DNA of 37,807 nucleotides from Rahnella perminowiae (GCF_019049755.1 NZ_JAFMOS010000628.1:1-37807); one strand, 5' to 3'. Counted from the first letter of the stretch, positions 22,168 to 32,250 are shown. The notes: generated from the sequence alone by a model not told the origin. Translations and numbers: made by a program.

Positions 22168-22240
22168 AGTGAGAAGCTCGGATATTTATCGGCGTGAACT
22201 GCTGTCATAACAGCTGCGCGTCATACAAAAGGATATTACA

Positions 22241-24364
22241 TTGCTTAATCCGACTATTCGTAAATTCCAATACGGCCAGCACACCGTTACGCTGGAAACC
22301 GGCATGATGGCTCGTCAGGCTACTGCCGCTGTTATGGTTAGCATGGACGATACTGCGGTATTCGTGACCGTTGTTGGCCAGAAAAAAGCTAAACCAGGTC
22401 AGAGTTTCTTCCCGCTGACGGTTAACTATCAGGAGCGTACTTACGCTGCTGGTCGTATCCCGGGCAGCTTCTTCCGTCGCGAAGGCCGTCCAAGCGAAGG
22501 CGAAACACTGACCTCACGTCTGATTGACCGCCCGATTCGCCCGCTGTTCCCGGACTCCTTCCTGAATGAAGTTCAGGTTATCGCGACTGTGGTTTCCCTG
22601 AACCCACAAGTTAACCCTGACATCGTTGCGATGATCGGTGCATCTGCTGCCCTGAGCCTGTCTGGTATTCCATTCAATGGCCCGATCGGTGCGGCACGCG
22701 TTGGTTATATCAACGACCAGTATGTTCTGAACCCAACCGCTGATGAGCTGAAAACAAGCCGTCTGGATCTGGTTGTGGCAGGTACTCAGGGCGCGGTTCT
22801 GATGGTTGAATCTGAAGCTGAAGTACTGAGTGAAGATCAGATGCTGGGCGCGGTCGTATTTGGCCACGAACAACAACAAATTGTTATCGACAACATCAAC
22901 TCATTGGTTGCTGAAGCCGGTAAGCCAAAATGGGACTGGCAGCCAGAAGCCGTTAACGCTGAGCTGCATGCTCGCGTCGCTGCACTGTCTGAATCCCGTC
23001 TGGGTGATGCGTACCTGATCACCGAGAAGCAAGAACGTTACAACCAGATCAATGTCATCAAAGCTGACGTTGTTCAGGCTCTGCAAGCTGAAGACGAATC
23101 CCTGGATGCTGGCGAAATTTCTGACATCCTGGGCAGCATCGAGAAGAATGTGGTTCGTAGCCGTGTGCTGCGTGGCGAGCCGCGTATCGATGGTCGCGAA
23201 AAAGACATGATCCGTGGTCTGGATGTGCGTACTGGCGTTCTGCCACGTACCCATGGTTCTGCTCTGTTCACCCGTGGTGAAACTCAGGCGCTGGTGACAG
23301 CAACGCTGGGTACTGCCCGTGATGCACAGAACCTGGATGAGCTGATGGGCGAAAAAACTGACAGCTTCCTGTTCCATTACAACTTCCCTCCGTACTCAGT
23401 CGGTGAGACCGGGATGGTGGGCTCGCCAAAACGTCGTGAGATTGGCCATGGCCGTCTTGCTAAACGTGGCGTGCTGGCGATGATGCCAAAACCAGAAGAC
23501 TTCCCGTACACCGTGCGTGTGGTTTCTGAAATCACTGAATCCAACGGTTCATCCTCAATGGCTTCTGTTTGCGGCGCATCTCTGGCCCTGATGGATGCAG
23601 GTGTTCCGATTAAGGCCGCTGTTGCCGGTATCGCAATGGGTCTGGTTAAAGAAGGCGAAAGCTTTATCGTTCTGTCCGACATTCTGGGTGACGAAGATCA
23701 TCTGGGCGACATGGACTTTAAAGTGGCCGGTAGCCGCGACGGTATCACCGCGCTGCAGATGGACATTAAAATCGAAGGTATCACCCGCGAAATCATGCAG
23801 GTGGCTCTGAACCAGGCTAAGGGTGCGCGTCTGCATATCCTGGGCGTGATGGAACAGGCTATCAGCACTCCACGTGGCGATATCTCTCAGTTTGCTCCAC
23901 GTATTCACACCATCAAGATCAGCCCGGACAAAATTAAGGACGTGATCGGTAAAGGTGGTTCTGTGATCCGTGCGCTGACCGAAGAAACCGGCACCACGAT
24001 CGAAATCGAAGATGACGGTACTGTGAAAATCGCAGCAACCGACGGCGAGAAAGCGAAATACGCTATTCGTCGTATCGAAGAGATCACTGCTGAAATCGAA
24101 GTGGGTCGTATCTATCAGGGTAAAGTGACCCGTATCGTAGACTTTGGTGCATTTGTTGCCATCGGCGGCGGTAAAGAAGGTCTGGTGCATATTTCTCAAA
24201 TCGCTGACAAGCGTGTAGAGAAAGTGACTGATTACCTGCAGATGGGCCAGGAAGTTCCGGTTAAAGTTCTCGAAGTTGACCGTCAGGGTCGTGTGCGTCT
24301 GAGCATCAAAGAAGCTACCGCACCTACTCAGGACGAAACAACTGAGCAACCTGCAGCAGAATAA
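22241..24364 (+). CDS. pnp: Polynucleotide phosphorylase
   Basis: PNPase is a phosphorolytic 3'-5' exoribonuclease and a core degradosome part, needed for growth in the cold. It has 707 residues starting at TTG (22241), as in E. coli ([16 protein letters not shown]), with AAAGGAT upstream. Two RNase PH-like domains (about 1-220 and 310-540) flank a helical linker. The active second core shows [14 protein letters not shown] and SGRD-type motif [16 protein letters not shown] domain ([18 protein letters not shown], about 560-580) and an S1 domain (about 620-690) follow. The short C-terminal tail is acidic. The 273-base leader contains the RNase III-type hairpin. Confidence 0.98.
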   Translation: MLNPTIRKFQYGQHTVTLETGMMARQATAAVMVSMDDTAVFVTVVGQKKAKPGQSFFPLTVNYQERTYAAGRIPGSFFRREGRPSEGETLTSRLIDRPIRPLFPDSFLNEVQVIATVVSLNPQVNPDIVAMIGASAALSLSGIPFNGPIGAARVGYINDQYVLNPTADELKTSRLDLVVAGTQGAVLMVESEAEVLSEDQMLGAVVFGHEQQQIVIDNINSLVAEAGKPKWDWQPEAVNAELHARVAALSESRLGDAYLITEKQERYNQINVIKADVVQALQAEDESLDAGEISDILGSIEKNVVRSRVLRGEPRIDGREKDMIRGLDVRTGVLPRTHGSALFTRGETQALVTATLGTARDAQNLDELMGEKTDSFLFHYNFPPYSVGETGMVGSPKRREIGHGRLAKRGVLAMMPKPEDFPYTVRVVSEITESNGSSSMASVCGASLALMDAGVPIKAAVAGIAMGLVKEGESFIVLSDILGDEDHLGDMDFKVAGSRDGITALQMDIKIEGITREIMQVALNQAKGARLHILGVMEQAISTPRGDISQFAPRIHTIKISPDKIKDVIGKGGSVIRALTEETGTTIEIEDDGTVKIAATDGEKAKYAIRRIEEITAEIEVGRIYQGKVTRIVDFGAFVAIGGGKEGLVHISQIADKRVEKVTDYLQMGQEVPVKVLEVDRQGRVRLSIKEATAPTQDETTEQPAAE

Positions 24365-24381
24365 TCTGTAACAGAAGTTTT

Positions 24382-24411
24382 ACAGCTCCTTTCCATCTGG
24401 AAAGGAGCTGT
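24382..24411. terminator. 13-base-pair hairpin between pnp and nlpI
   Basis: ACAGCTCCTTTCC (24382-24394) pairs perfectly with GGAAAGGAGCTGT (24399-24411) around ATCT. No T-run follows (TCGTCT), so it may stabilise the pnp 3' end or be an RNase III/processing site, leaving nlpI partly co-transcribed. Confidence 0.65.
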
Positions 24412-24493
24412 TCGTCTCACGGACGCAGGACGCGTTTGTGTTAAGCAAGCGGATGACAGGATGTTCATCCAATGTTTGTCTCCGGGAGTAGAA

Positions 24494-25378
24494 ATGAAGC
24501 CTTTCTTGCGCTGGTGTTATGTTGCGACAGCACTTATGTTGGCAGGATGCAGCAACCATGATTGGCGTAAAAATGAAGTTCTGGCGATTCCGTTGCAACC
24601 GACGTTGCAGCAGGAAGTCATCCTGGCACGCATGGAACAAATACTTGCCAGTCGGTCATTAACCGATGATGAGAGAGCACAGCTATTATATGAGCGCGGT
24701 GTGCTGTATGATAGTCTCGGGCTAAGAGCACTGGCGCGAAATGATTTTTCACAAGCGCTGTCTATTCGTCCTGATATGCCAGAAGTTTTTAACTACCTGG
24801 GGATTTACTTAACGCAGGCAGGCAATTTCGATGCTGCCTATGAAGCGTTTGATTCTGTACTAGAGCTTGATCCAACTTACAACTACGCGCGTTTGAACCG
24901 AGGTATCGCACTGTATTACGGTGGCCGATTCTCGTTAGCGCAGGATGATCTGCAGGCGTTTTATCGAGACGATCCAAATGATCCCTTCCGTTCGTTATGG
25001 CTTTATCTTGCGGAGCGAGAAATCAATCCGAAGGATGCCGAGGTAGCGCTTCAACAGCGTTATGACAAAGCGGACAGAGGGCAATGGGGATGGAATATCG
25101 TCGAATTCTACCTGGGCAAAATCAGCGAATCTACGCTGATGGAACGCCTCAAGGCAGAAGCAACGGATAACACTTCGCTCGCTGAGCATCTCAGTGAAAC
25201 TGACTTCTATTTAGGTAAACATTACCTAAGTCTGGGGGACAAGAACAGCGCTGCGGCACTGTTCAAACTGACGGTAGCTAACAACGTTCATAACTTTGTT
25301 GAGCACCGCTATGCATTGTTGGAATTGGCGCTTTTGGGCCATGAGCAAGACGACCTATCAGAATCGGACCAGCAATAG
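24494..25378 (+). CDS. nlpI: Lipoprotein NlpI, TPR adaptor for cell-wall hydrolases
   Basis: NlpI is an outer-membrane lipoprotein that scaffolds peptidoglycan endopeptidases and, with Prc, controls MepS turnover. The ATG at 24494 gives 294 residues, exactly the E. coli length, with GGGAG upstream; the reading from 24461 adds an unrelated eleven-residue extension. The signal peptide [19 protein letters not shown] ends in a lipobox with lipidated Cys19, followed by Ser, which favours outer-membrane sorting. Tetratricopeptide repeats run from about 62 to 165 ([45 protein letters not shown]). It sits between pnp and deaD, the conserved enterobacterial order. Confidence 0.97.
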   Translation: MKPFLRWCYVATALMLAGCSNHDWRKNEVLAIPLQPTLQQEVILARMEQILASRSLTDDERAQLLYERGVLYDSLGLRALARNDFSQALSIRPDMPEVFNYLGIYLTQAGNFDAAYEAFDSVLELDPTYNYARLNRGIALYYGGRFSLAQDDLQAFYRDDPNDPFRSLWLYLAEREINPKDAEVALQQRYDKADRGQWGWNIVEFYLGKISESTLMERLKAEATDNTSLAEHLSETDFYLGKHYLSLGDKNSAAALFKLTVANNVHNFVEHRYALLELALLGHEQDDLSESDQQ

Positions 25379-25493
25379 CTGACGACACCAATCAGCCTTT
25401 TAAATCATGGTATTTACCATTTTTTAGCGCCTTTACGGGCGAGGGTTGCTTTGTTCGTTTTATAATCTAATTTGAGCCGGTTCACACTTTTCA

Positions 25494-25574
25494 ATGAAAA
25501 TGACTGAAAATTTTCTCGACGAGTTATGTAGACTGGCTGCCATTATTAATGAGGCACGTGTACATGACTACTGA
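25494..25574 (+). CDS. yrbN: Mini-ORF YrbN overlapping the deaD start
   Basis: A 26-codon ORF begins at ATG 25494 ([10 protein letters not shown]...) and contains [15 protein letters not shown] at its end. It stops at TGA 25572-25574, eleven bases inside deaD, whose ATG is at 25564. E. coli has a 26-residue yrbN at the same place, so position and length support a real gene. The overlap implies translational coupling with deaD. No strong ribosome binding site is visible before 25494. Upstream, TATAAT at 25461-25466 is a possible -10 box without a good -35 partner. Confidence 0.75.
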   Translation: MKMTENFLDELCRLAAIINEARVHDY

Positions 25575-27477
25575 GCTTGAAACCTCTTTTGCTGACCTGG
25601 GGCTGTCTGCTCCGATCATTTCTGCCCTGACTGATTTGGGCTACGAAAAACCTTCACCAATCCAGGCTGAGTGTATTCCTCACCTGTTAAATGGCCGCGA
25701 CGTTCTGGGCATGGCTCAGACAGGTTCCGGTAAAACAGCCGCATTCTCTTTACCGCTGCTGCATAACATTGATGCTTCACTGAAAGCACCACAAATTCTT
25801 GTTCTGGCCCCGACCCGCGAACTGGCGGTTCAGGTTGCTGAAGCAATGACCGATTTTTCTAAACACATGCATGGCGTGAATGTGGTTGCCCTTTATGGCG
25901 GCCAGCGCTATGACGTCCAGTTGCGCGCTCTGCGTCAGGGACCACAAGTTGTTGTGGGTACCCCGGGTCGTCTGCTGGACCATCTGAAACGTGGCACGCT
26001 GAACCTCTCTAACCTGAGCGGCCTGGTGCTGGACGAAGCTGATGAAATGCTGCGTATGGGCTTCATCGAAGACGTCGAAACCATCATGGCGCAGATCCCG
26101 GCTGAACATCAGACCGCGTTGTTCTCTGCAACCATGCCAGAAGCTATCCGTCGTATTACCCGTCGCTTCATGAAAGATCCTCAGGAAGTGCGTATCCAGT
26201 CAAGTTTGACCACGCGCCCTGATATCAGCCAGAGCTACTGGTCTGTTTACGGTCTGCGTAAAAACGAAGCATTGGTACGTTTCCTGGAAGCAGAAGATTT
26301 TGATGCGGCGATTATCTTCGTACGTACCAAAAACGCGACGCTGGAAGTGGCTGAAGCACTTGAACGTAGCGGCTACAGCAGCGCTGCGCTGAACGGTGAC
26401 ATGAACCAGGCCCTGCGCGAGCAGACTCTGGAACGTCTGAAAGATGGCCGTCTGGACATTCTGATCGCAACCGACGTGGCAGCACGTGGTCTCGACGTAG
26501 AACGTATCAGCCTGGTGGTTAACTACGACATCCCGATGGACTCAGAATCTTACGTTCACCGTATCGGTCGTACCGGCCGTGCAGGCCGTGCAGGTCGCGC
26601 ACTGTTGTTCGTTGAGAACCGTGAGCGTCGTCTGCTGCGTAACATTGAACGCACCATGAAGCTGACCATTCCGGAAGTTGAAATCCCAACTGCAGAAGTT
26701 CTGGGCGAGCGTCGTCTGGCTAAGTTTGCAGCGAAAGTTCAGCAACAACTGGAAAGTAGCGATCTGGATCAATACCGTGCGCTGCTGGCAAAACTGCAAC
26801 CTGCAGAAGAGCTGGACGTTGAGACACTGGCTGCGGCACTGCTGAAAATGGCACAGGGTGAACGCCCTCTGATCGTTGCAGCGGATCCTGTCTTCAAAAG
26901 CCGCCCACCACGTCGTGAATTCGAAGAACGTGGCGACCGTGGTGATCGTCGTGACCGTCCGGCCCGCAGCAATGACCGCCCTGCACGTGATGGCGACAGC
27001 CCGCGTCGTGAGCGTCGTGACGCTGGCGAAATGGAGCTGTATCGTATCGAAGTGGGTCGTGACGATGGCGTTGAAGTTCGTCACATCGTTGGTGCTATCG
27101 CTAACGAAGGCGACATCAGCAGCCGTTACATCGGTAACATCAAACTGTTCGGTACGCACTCTACTATCGAATTGCCGAAAGGTATGCCGGGCGAGATCCT
27201 GTCTCACTTCACCCGTACACGTATCCTGAATAAACCGATGAACATGCAACTGATCGGTGATGCGGTGCCACAGGCTCCACGTCGTGATCGTCCGGCCGGT
27301 GCTGGCGGTGAGCGTCGTGGTAATGGTGCTCCGCGTCCGTTCAACGGTGAACGTCGTGAAGGTGGCCGTGGTAACGGTGCTCCACGTTCTTTCAGCGGTG
27401 ACCGTCGTGAGGGTTCTGCAGCCGCAGGTGATCGTCGTCCGCCAAGCCGCGCACCACGTCGTACTTCTGACGCATAA
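25564..27477 (+). CDS. deaD: DEAD-box RNA helicase DeaD/CsdA
   Basis: This cold-shock RNA helicase acts in 50S assembly, mRNA unwinding and the cold degradosome. The ATG at 25564 gives 637 residues; an in-frame ATG at 25549 would add five. The Q motif (SPIQAE near 31-36), Walker A AQTGSGKT (51-58), DEAD (157-160), SAT (188-190) and HRIGRTGR form the helicase core. An RNA-binding DbpA-like domain lies at about 490-565 ([34 protein letters not shown]). The basic tail is rich in Arg, Gly and Asp ([25 protein letters not shown]). GAGG lies 9 bases before the ATG. mtr, which follows deaD in E. coli, is absent. Confidence 0.98.
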   Translation: MTTELETSFADLGLSAPIISALTDLGYEKPSPIQAECIPHLLNGRDVLGMAQTGSGKTAAFSLPLLHNIDASLKAPQILVLAPTRELAVQVAEAMTDFSKHMHGVNVVALYGGQRYDVQLRALRQGPQVVVGTPGRLLDHLKRGTLNLSNLSGLVLDEADEMLRMGFIEDVETIMAQIPAEHQTALFSATMPEAIRRITRRFMKDPQEVRIQSSLTTRPDISQSYWSVYGLRKNEALVRFLEAEDFDAAIIFVRTKNATLEVAEALERSGYSSAALNGDMNQALREQTLERLKDGRLDILIATDVAARGLDVERISLVVNYDIPMDSESYVHRIGRTGRAGRAGRALLFVENRERRLLRNIERTMKLTIPEVEIPTAEVLGERRLAKFAAKVQQQLESSDLDQYRALLAKLQPAEELDVETLAAALLKMAQGERPLIVAADPVFKSRPPRREFEERGDRGDRRDRPARSNDRPARDGDSPRRERRDAGEMELYRIEVGRDDGVEVRHIVGAIANEGDISSRYIGNIKLFGTHSTIELPKGMPGEILSHFTRTRILNKPMNMQLIGDAVPQAPRRDRPAGAGGERRGNGAPRPFNGERREGGRGNGAPRSFSGDRREGSAAAGDRRPPSRAPRRTSDA

Positions 27478-27510
27478 TCTGCTTTCAGTTCGCTGATTTT
27501 CAGATAATAA

Positions 27511-27537
27511 AAAACCAGCCTCCGGGCTGGTTTTTTT
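27511..27537. terminator. Bidirectional terminator between deaD and yhbW
   Basis: AAAACCAGCC (27511-27520) pairs with GGCTGGTTTT (27525-27534) around TCCG and is followed by TTT. The A-run on the other side makes it work equally on the minus strand for the converging yhbW gene. Confidence 0.92.
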
Positions 27538-27560
27538 ATGCCTGCGATTTACCTGACCTG

Positions 27561-28586
27561 TCAGCTGATGCGTTGCTCTTTGACCAGTTCACCCTGAAGT
27601 TGTGAAACAATCTCGAATGAATGCAGGCGTGCCTGATGATCAAAAATCTGGCCGTTGATCATCAGTTCATCGGCTTCAGTTTCCCGCAGAATATTTTGCA
27701 GCCCCTGACGCACACTTTCTTTATTGCCGACCACTGACATACGCAGCGCATTATCAACGCCAAAGCGTTCCTGAGCGGACCATAAGCTTTCGATGTTATC
27801 AACCGGCGCAGGGAGTTTACCCGGCATTCCACGGCGCAAATTGATGAACTGTTGCTGATTAGAGGTGAACATCCGGCGCGCTTCTTCATCCGTGTCGGCA
27901 GCAATGGCATTGATACATACCATGGCGTGGGGTTTCTCAAGCTGTGCAGAAGGCTGGAACTTGCTGCGGTAAATTGCTAATGCCTGATACAGCATGTCCG
28001 GTGCGAAATGTGAAGCGAAGGCGAAGGGCAGTCCGAGCGCCGCCGCCAGCTGGGCGCTGTAAAGGCTTGAGCCCAGTAACCAGATCGGCACATGCAAACC
28101 CTGGCCGGGCACGGCCTGGACAGGTTGCTGCGGCTGAACGTCACCGAAGTACATCTGCAACTCCTGCACATCCTGCGGGAAGTTGTCGATTTCACCGGAG
28201 AGATGGCGGCGCAGGGCAATCATGGTGCGCTGATCGGTGCCCGGCGCACGACCTAATCCCAGATCCACACGGTTCGGGTAGAGTGTAGCGAGCGTACCGA
28301 ACTGCTCGGCAATCACCAGCGGTGAGTGGTTCGGCAGCATCACGCCGCCGGAACCCACGCGGATTGTTTTCGTCCCACCTGCAATATAACCCAGCAGCAC
28401 AGAGGTTGCCGCACTGGCGATGCCGGTCATATTGTGGTGTTCCGCCATCCAGTAACGCTGGTAGCCCCATTTCTCGGCATGTTGTGCCAGTTCCAGTGAA
28501 CACTGAAATGCGCGGGCAGGATCGGCGCCCTGCGGAACCGGTGCCAGATCGAGAACGGAAAGGGGGACGGTGTTTTTATCAGACAT
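27561..28586 (-). CDS. yhbW: Luciferase-like flavin-dependent monooxygenase YhbW
   Basis: A 341-residue member of the LLM class (bacterial luciferase-like, FMN-dependent TIM barrel). It closely matches E. coli YhbW over its whole length: [71 protein letters not shown]-type [15 protein letters not shown], and [10 protein letters not shown]. The substrate and reaction are unknown. It lies near the ubiquinone genes ubiV/ubiU in E. coli as well, though here three transport genes intervene. It converges with deaD at a shared terminator. Confidence 0.92.
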   Translation of the reverse strand: MSDKNTVPLSVLDLAPVPQGADPARAFQCSLELAQHAEKWGYQRYWMAEHHNMTGIASAATSVLLGYIAGGTKTIRVGSGGVMLPNHSPLVIAEQFGTLATLYPNRVDLGLGRAPGTDQRTMIALRRHLSGEIDNFPQDVQELQMYFGDVQPQQPVQAVPGQGLHVPIWLLGSSLYSAQLAAALGLPFAFASHFAPDMLYQALAIYRSKFQPSAQLEKPHAMVCINAIAADTDEEARRMFTSNQQQFINLRRGMPGKLPAPVDNIESLWSAQERFGVDNALRMSVVGNKESVRQGLQNILRETEADELMINGQIFDHQARLHSFEIVSQLQGELVKEQRIS

Positions 28587-28914
28587 AATCGCAGCTCACT
28601 CTTGATTGAGGTGAGTGGAGAAAGTATTCACTCCGCTCATAATTAGAACGAGTATCACCCAATAGTAATAGATTGAATACGGCATTTGTGCCCTTAAATG
28701 CCATTTAAACATCCAAAAATATGATTGAATTAACCTAAACTATCATTTCAGACAATATGTTGTTTTGAGTTAAAAATGCTCTGTTTATCCCGCTATGATT
28801 TCACTGATATCTGTATGTTCCGCCTGAAGAGATTGATGCAACAAAGGACAACAATATGGAAAGGATACCCAAAGCCGCTGATAAAAACAGGCAAACAAAA
28901 AGGATGTCGTACCG
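28587..28914. other. Intergenic region with promoters and a short ORF
   Basis: This 328-base AT-rich stretch separates divergent yhbW and the membrane-fusion gene. Visible items are a weak promoter on the plus strand (TTAAAA at 28770-28775, 18 bases, TATGAT at 28794-28799) and the 20-codon ORF at 28856-28918 described separately. No RNA gene or mobile element is seen. Confidence 0.45.
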
Positions 28915-28918
28915 ATGA
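28856..28918 (+). CDS. Possible 20-residue leader peptide before the export cassette
   Basis: ATG at 28856 has an AAGGA ribosome binding site 7 bases upstream (28844-28848) and opens a 20-codon ORF starting MERIPKAADK, rich in Lys and Arg. Its TGA stop (28916-28918) overlaps the ATG of the next gene (28915) as ATGA, the usual sign of translational coupling. The downstream gene's own ribosome binding site (AAGGA at 28900-28904) is about ten bases from its ATG. I do not recognise the peptide; it may be a coupling ORF rather than a functional product. Confidence 0.4.
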   Translation: MERIPKAADKNRQTKRMSYR

Positions 28919-29889
28919 GTAAACGAATTTTATTGACCCTGCTGCTGATTGCAGTAGCGGTTTCTCTGGCTGTGCTGTTCCGGGCGCACAATCAGGATCT
29001 GTTATTGCAGGGTGAAGTGGATGCACCGGAAGTCATTGTGGCCTCGAAAGCCAAAGGCCGGGTGACAGAACGTCATGTAGAACGCGGTGACGATGTCAAA
29101 GCCGGACAGCTATTGATTACCCTCGACAGCCCCGAATTAATGGCGCAGTTACGTGCGGCTGAAGCGGCACGCGATCAGGCAAAAGCGCAGCTTGATCTTT
29201 CCGTTAACGGCACGCGTGAAGAAAGTATTCGCAATCTGAAAGCCACGCTGGCGCAGTCGCAGGCGGAATACATTAATGCACGGGACCTTTATAACCGTAA
29301 TGCCAAAATGGCATCCAAAGGTTTCATTTCTGCGGCTGATTTGGAAGATTCCCGCCGCGCCCGCGACAGTGCTTATCAGCAGGTGCTGGTGGCCAAAGCC
29401 AACCTGGATGAAGGCGTCAACGGTGACCGCGTCGAGCAACGTGAAAGCTATGCCGCTCAGTTGCGCCAGGCGGAAGAAGACCTTCTGGAAGTGAAAGCGC
29501 AAGCCGATGATTTATTAGTCAAAGCCCCGGTTGATGGTGAGGTCGGACCGATTCCTGTGGAGGTCGGCGAGTTGCAAAACGCCTCGAGCCCGTTACTGAC
29601 GTTGGTTCGTCTGCCTGATGCGTATTTCGTGTTTAACCTGCGGGAGGATATCCTGGCGGGCGTGCGTAAAGGCGATAAAGTCCGGATACGCGTTCCCGCG
29701 CTGAATAACCAGATGATCGAAGCGGAAGTGCGTTACCTTGCTCCGCTTGGCGATTATGCGACCAAACGCGCCACGCGAGCGACCGGCGACTTTGATTTAA
29801 AAACTTTTGAAGTGCGTCTGTATCCCGCGAAACCTGTGCCCGGATTACGTCAGGGCATGAGCGCATTGTGGCAATGGCAAGCTCAATGA
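28915..29889 (+). CDS. HlyD-family membrane-fusion (periplasmic adaptor) protein
   Basis: A 324-residue adaptor of an export system. The N-terminal membrane anchor is at about 4-22. A split biotinyl/lipoyl-like domain is formed by residues about 34-72 (VDAPEVIVASKAKGRVTERH, GDDVKAGQLLITLD) and 195-230 (LLVKAPVDGEVGPIPVEVGE). Between them, a long alanine- and glutamine-rich coiled coil covers about 75-195. A beta-barrel domain follows to about 310. It resembles E. coli YhiI and related EmrA/HlyD adaptors. Two ABC-2 permeases follow with overlapping codons, so the three form an export operon. The substrate is unknown. Confidence 0.88.
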   Translation: MSKRILLTLLLIAVAVSLAVLFRAHNQDLLLQGEVDAPEVIVASKAKGRVTERHVERGDDVKAGQLLITLDSPELMAQLRAAEAARDQAKAQLDLSVNGTREESIRNLKATLAQSQAEYINARDLYNRNAKMASKGFISAADLEDSRRARDSAYQQVLVAKANLDEGVNGDRVEQRESYAAQLRQAEEDLLEVKAQADDLLVKAPVDGEVGPIPVEVGELQNASSPLLTLVRLPDAYFVFNLREDILAGVRKGDKVRIRVPALNNQMIEAEVRYLAPLGDYATKRATRATGDFDLKTFEVRLYPAKPVPGLRQGMSALWQWQAQ

Positions 29890-31058
29890 GGCCGGTCAAA
29901 GCGCCGCGCAGTGAAAGGGTAAAAGCCGCATGGCGCTGTTTCAGTCGGGCTTTTACCCGCGAGGTCCGGCATGCTTTCCGCAAGCCGGTGATCCACTGGT
30001 TGTGCTGGATTTTTCCTCTGCTGCTTTTCGGGCTTATCAGCAGTAACTTCTCGGAAGGTACATTGCTGGATTTACCGGTATCTGTGGTCGACAATGATCA
30101 TAGTCCGCTATCCAAAATGCTGGTCCGCAAACTGGACGCCGGTTCTCACGCGCACGTGCAGGCTTTTGAAGGCGGTTTGCCGGAAGCTGAATACCGTCTG
30201 CGTACCGCGCAGGATTATGCGCTTTTGTATATTCCCAACGATTTTGAAGCCGATGTGCTGGCCGGAAAACAGCCCGGCGCCGTCCTCTATTACAACGCAT
30301 TATTCTACGGTGCCGGATTATATTCCACGCAAGATTTCAGCGGACTGATCACCGAACTTAATACCCGCTACCGTTCAATCATTGCGACAGAAATGGGGAA
30401 AACGCTGCCTTCGCTGGCAAGTGTAGATCTCTCGTACGGCAGCCTGTTTAACGCCAGTGGCAGCTACATTTATTATCAGCAATTTGCCGCGACCATCCAT
30501 CTGCTGCAACTGTTTACTGTCACCTGCATGATTTACGTGATGGCGCGCAGCCAGGCATTACTCGGCGCACCTTCATTCACACTGGCATTGCTTGGCAAAC
30601 TCGCGCCATACACATTGTGTTTTACCACGTTGCTGATGGTGGAAATCGCCATGCTGGTCGGGTTTTTTGACGCCCGTGTCAGTGGTAATCCTTTGTATAT
30701 GCTGCTGATCGGTTTTTTCTATGTGATCGCCGCACAAAGCCTCGGATTACTCCTTTTCACTTTCACTAAAACCACCATCACGGCTTACACCATGATGGGG
30801 ATTTTCGTCAGTATTGCGCTGACTTTCTCGGGCATGGCGGTGCCGGTGCTGTCGATGCCGTTGCCAGCCCGTATCATTTCCGGTATTGAGCCGCTGAGTT
30901 ATGCGCTGGCCGCCATGTTTGATGTTTTCCTGCGGGAAGTGTCAGTGCGCGGCATTCTGATGGTGTGTTGCATTCTGCTGATCTATCCGCTGCTGACCAG
31001 TTTGCTGGTGCGTAAACGCCTGTATATGCGAATGAAACAACAGGAACCAGGGCAATGA
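29886..31058 (+). CDS. ABC-2 type export permease, first of pair
   Basis: The ATG at 29886 overlaps the preceding stop as ATGA and gives 390 residues; in-frame GTG at 29868 and ATG at 29874 are alternatives. A basic N terminus is followed by a membrane helix (about 36-52) and a large extracytoplasmic domain (about 53-205) starting DLPVSVVDNDHSPLSKMLVRKLDAG. Five further helices run from about 208 to 380, including the family-typical FSGMAVPVLSMPLPARIISGIEPLSY. This matches the ABC2_membrane_3/YhhJ architecture. No ATP-binding domain is present in it or next to it. Its stop overlaps the next permease start by four bases. Confidence 0.85.
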   Translation: MRPVKAPRSERVKAAWRCFSRAFTREVRHAFRKPVIHWLCWIFPLLLFGLISSNFSEGTLLDLPVSVVDNDHSPLSKMLVRKLDAGSHAHVQAFEGGLPEAEYRLRTAQDYALLYIPNDFEADVLAGKQPGAVLYYNALFYGAGLYSTQDFSGLITELNTRYRSIIATEMGKTLPSLASVDLSYGSLFNASGSYIYYQQFAATIHLLQLFTVTCMIYVMARSQALLGAPSFTLALLGKLAPYTLCFTTLLMVEIAMLVGFFDARVSGNPLYMLLIGFFYVIAAQSLGLLLFTFTKTTITAYTMMGIFVSIALTFSGMAVPVLSMPLPARIISGIEPLSYALAAMFDVFLREVSVRGILMVCCILLIYPLLTSLLVRKRLYMRMKQQEPGQ

Positions 31059-32218
31059 CGGGTCGCGAATGGGGTAAAACCTGGTGGAAAACCTTCAGTA
31101 AAGTGCTGACCGGTTTGCTCGATAAACCGATGTGGATGATGTTACTGCTTTCACTGTGTGTGATGAGTCTGGTTTATGCCAACAGAACAGTGTGGGACTT
31201 GCCCGTCGCGGTGATCGACCAGGATCACAGTACGGCCAGCCGCATGCTGTCCCGCCAGCTTGATGCGGGGTCGAAAATTGCCACCGTCGCGTATGACAAT
31301 CTGGCTGACGCGGAACACGATCTGGCGCTGCGAAAACTGTTCGCAGTGATCATCATGCCGGTCGATCTGGAGAAGAAGATCCTCGCCGGACAAAATATTG
31401 TGATCCCGGTGTATGGTGATGCCACCAACCGGCTGGCAAACGGGCAGATTCAACAGGATGTGCTGTCGGCGTATCAGTCGATCCTGACGCAGTACAACAC
31501 AGATTTGCTGCTCAGCAACGGTTTCAGTGAGCGTCAGGCCAGCGTGGTGCTTTCGCCGATCCTGGGCCAGTCATCTGATCTGTTTAACCCCGGCATCAGT
31601 TTTGCCGCCATTATTTTTCCAGGTTTACTGGTGATGCTTTTGCAGCACTCATTACTGATAGCCAGTGTGCGCGTCAGTATTGTGCTCAACAGCGGGCCTT
31701 CCGGGAAATCATCGATCCCGGCGTTTCTGGGGGGAATTTCAGCCTTGATTCCGGTCTGGCTTTTTCTGTCGATTGTATTGTTCGTATTGTGGCCCTGGGT
31801 ATTGGGTTACCGGCAAACGGCAACCATTCCTGAGATTTTGCTGCTGACGTTTCCGTTCCTGATGGCGGTATTAGGTTTAGGGAAACTGGTGACGGAATGT
31901 CTGCGCAGCGTGGAGCTGATTTACCTGACGCTGGCGTTTCTGACTACGCCGGTCTTCTATATATCAGGTACCATCTGGCCGTTGCAGGCGATGCCCGCAT
32001 GGGTTCGGGCGATTTCTTCCATGCTCCCTTCAACGTGGGCGACCAAAGCCATTGCCGGTGTGAATCAGATGGGATTGCCGTTTAAAGACGTGGGTGGCGA
32101 CATTATGATGCTGCTGATCCTGTGCGTGTTTTACACTTTCATTGGCATTGCCGTGGGCATGTTGCGTGATGGCGTCCGGCTGCGCGCGATGTTCCGGCCA
32201 AAGCCTCCGCACTCATAA
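31055..32218 (+). CDS. ABC-2 type export permease, second of pair
   Basis: A 387-residue paralogue of the preceding permease, starting with an ATGA overlap. One helix (about 27-44) and a large extracytoplasmic domain beginning DLPVAVIDQDHSTASRMLSRQLDAG, nearly the same words as in its neighbour, are followed by about five helices with TTPVFYISGTIWPLQAMPAWVRAISSMLPSTWA. The pair probably forms a heterodimeric channel that works with the HlyD-like adaptor. The operon lacks an ATPase, so either a remote ATP-binding subunit serves it or it functions otherwise. It ends at the shared terminator at 32221-32250. Confidence 0.85.
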   Translation: MTGREWGKTWWKTFSKVLTGLLDKPMWMMLLLSLCVMSLVYANRTVWDLPVAVIDQDHSTASRMLSRQLDAGSKIATVAYDNLADAEHDLALRKLFAVIIMPVDLEKKILAGQNIVIPVYGDATNRLANGQIQQDVLSAYQSILTQYNTDLLLSNGFSERQASVVLSPILGQSSDLFNPGISFAAIIFPGLLVMLLQHSLLIASVRVSIVLNSGPSGKSSIPAFLGGISALIPVWLFLSIVLFVLWPWVLGYRQTATIPEILLLTFPFLMAVLGLGKLVTECLRSVELIYLTLAFLTTPVFYISGTIWPLQAMPAWVRAISSMLPSTWATKAIAGVNQMGLPFKDVGGDIMMLLILCVFYTFIGIAVGMLRDGVRLRAMFRPKPPHS

Positions 32219-32220
32219 AA

Positions 32221-32250
32221 AAGGGATATGGCGCAGTGGTCATATCCCTT
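32221..32250. terminator. Bidirectional terminator between export cassette and ubiV
   Basis: AAGGGATATG (32221-32230) pairs with CATATCCCTT (32241-32250) around a 10-base loop. On the minus strand the stem is followed by six T, so it is strongest for the ubiUV transcript; on the plus strand the tail is only CTTAG. Confidence 0.8.

Noticed and set aside
23555-24349. Long antisense reading frame (264 codons) opposite pnp
   Set aside because: It is the mirror of a highly conserved PNPase coding region and its composition (many Phe, His, Asp, Thr) is typical of antisense frames. No ribosome binding site or family similarity is apparent.
26542-27249. Antisense reading frame (235 codons) opposite deaD
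   Set aside because: It is explained by the Arg/Gly/Asp-rich codon use of the DeaD tail, which leaves few stops on the opposite strand.
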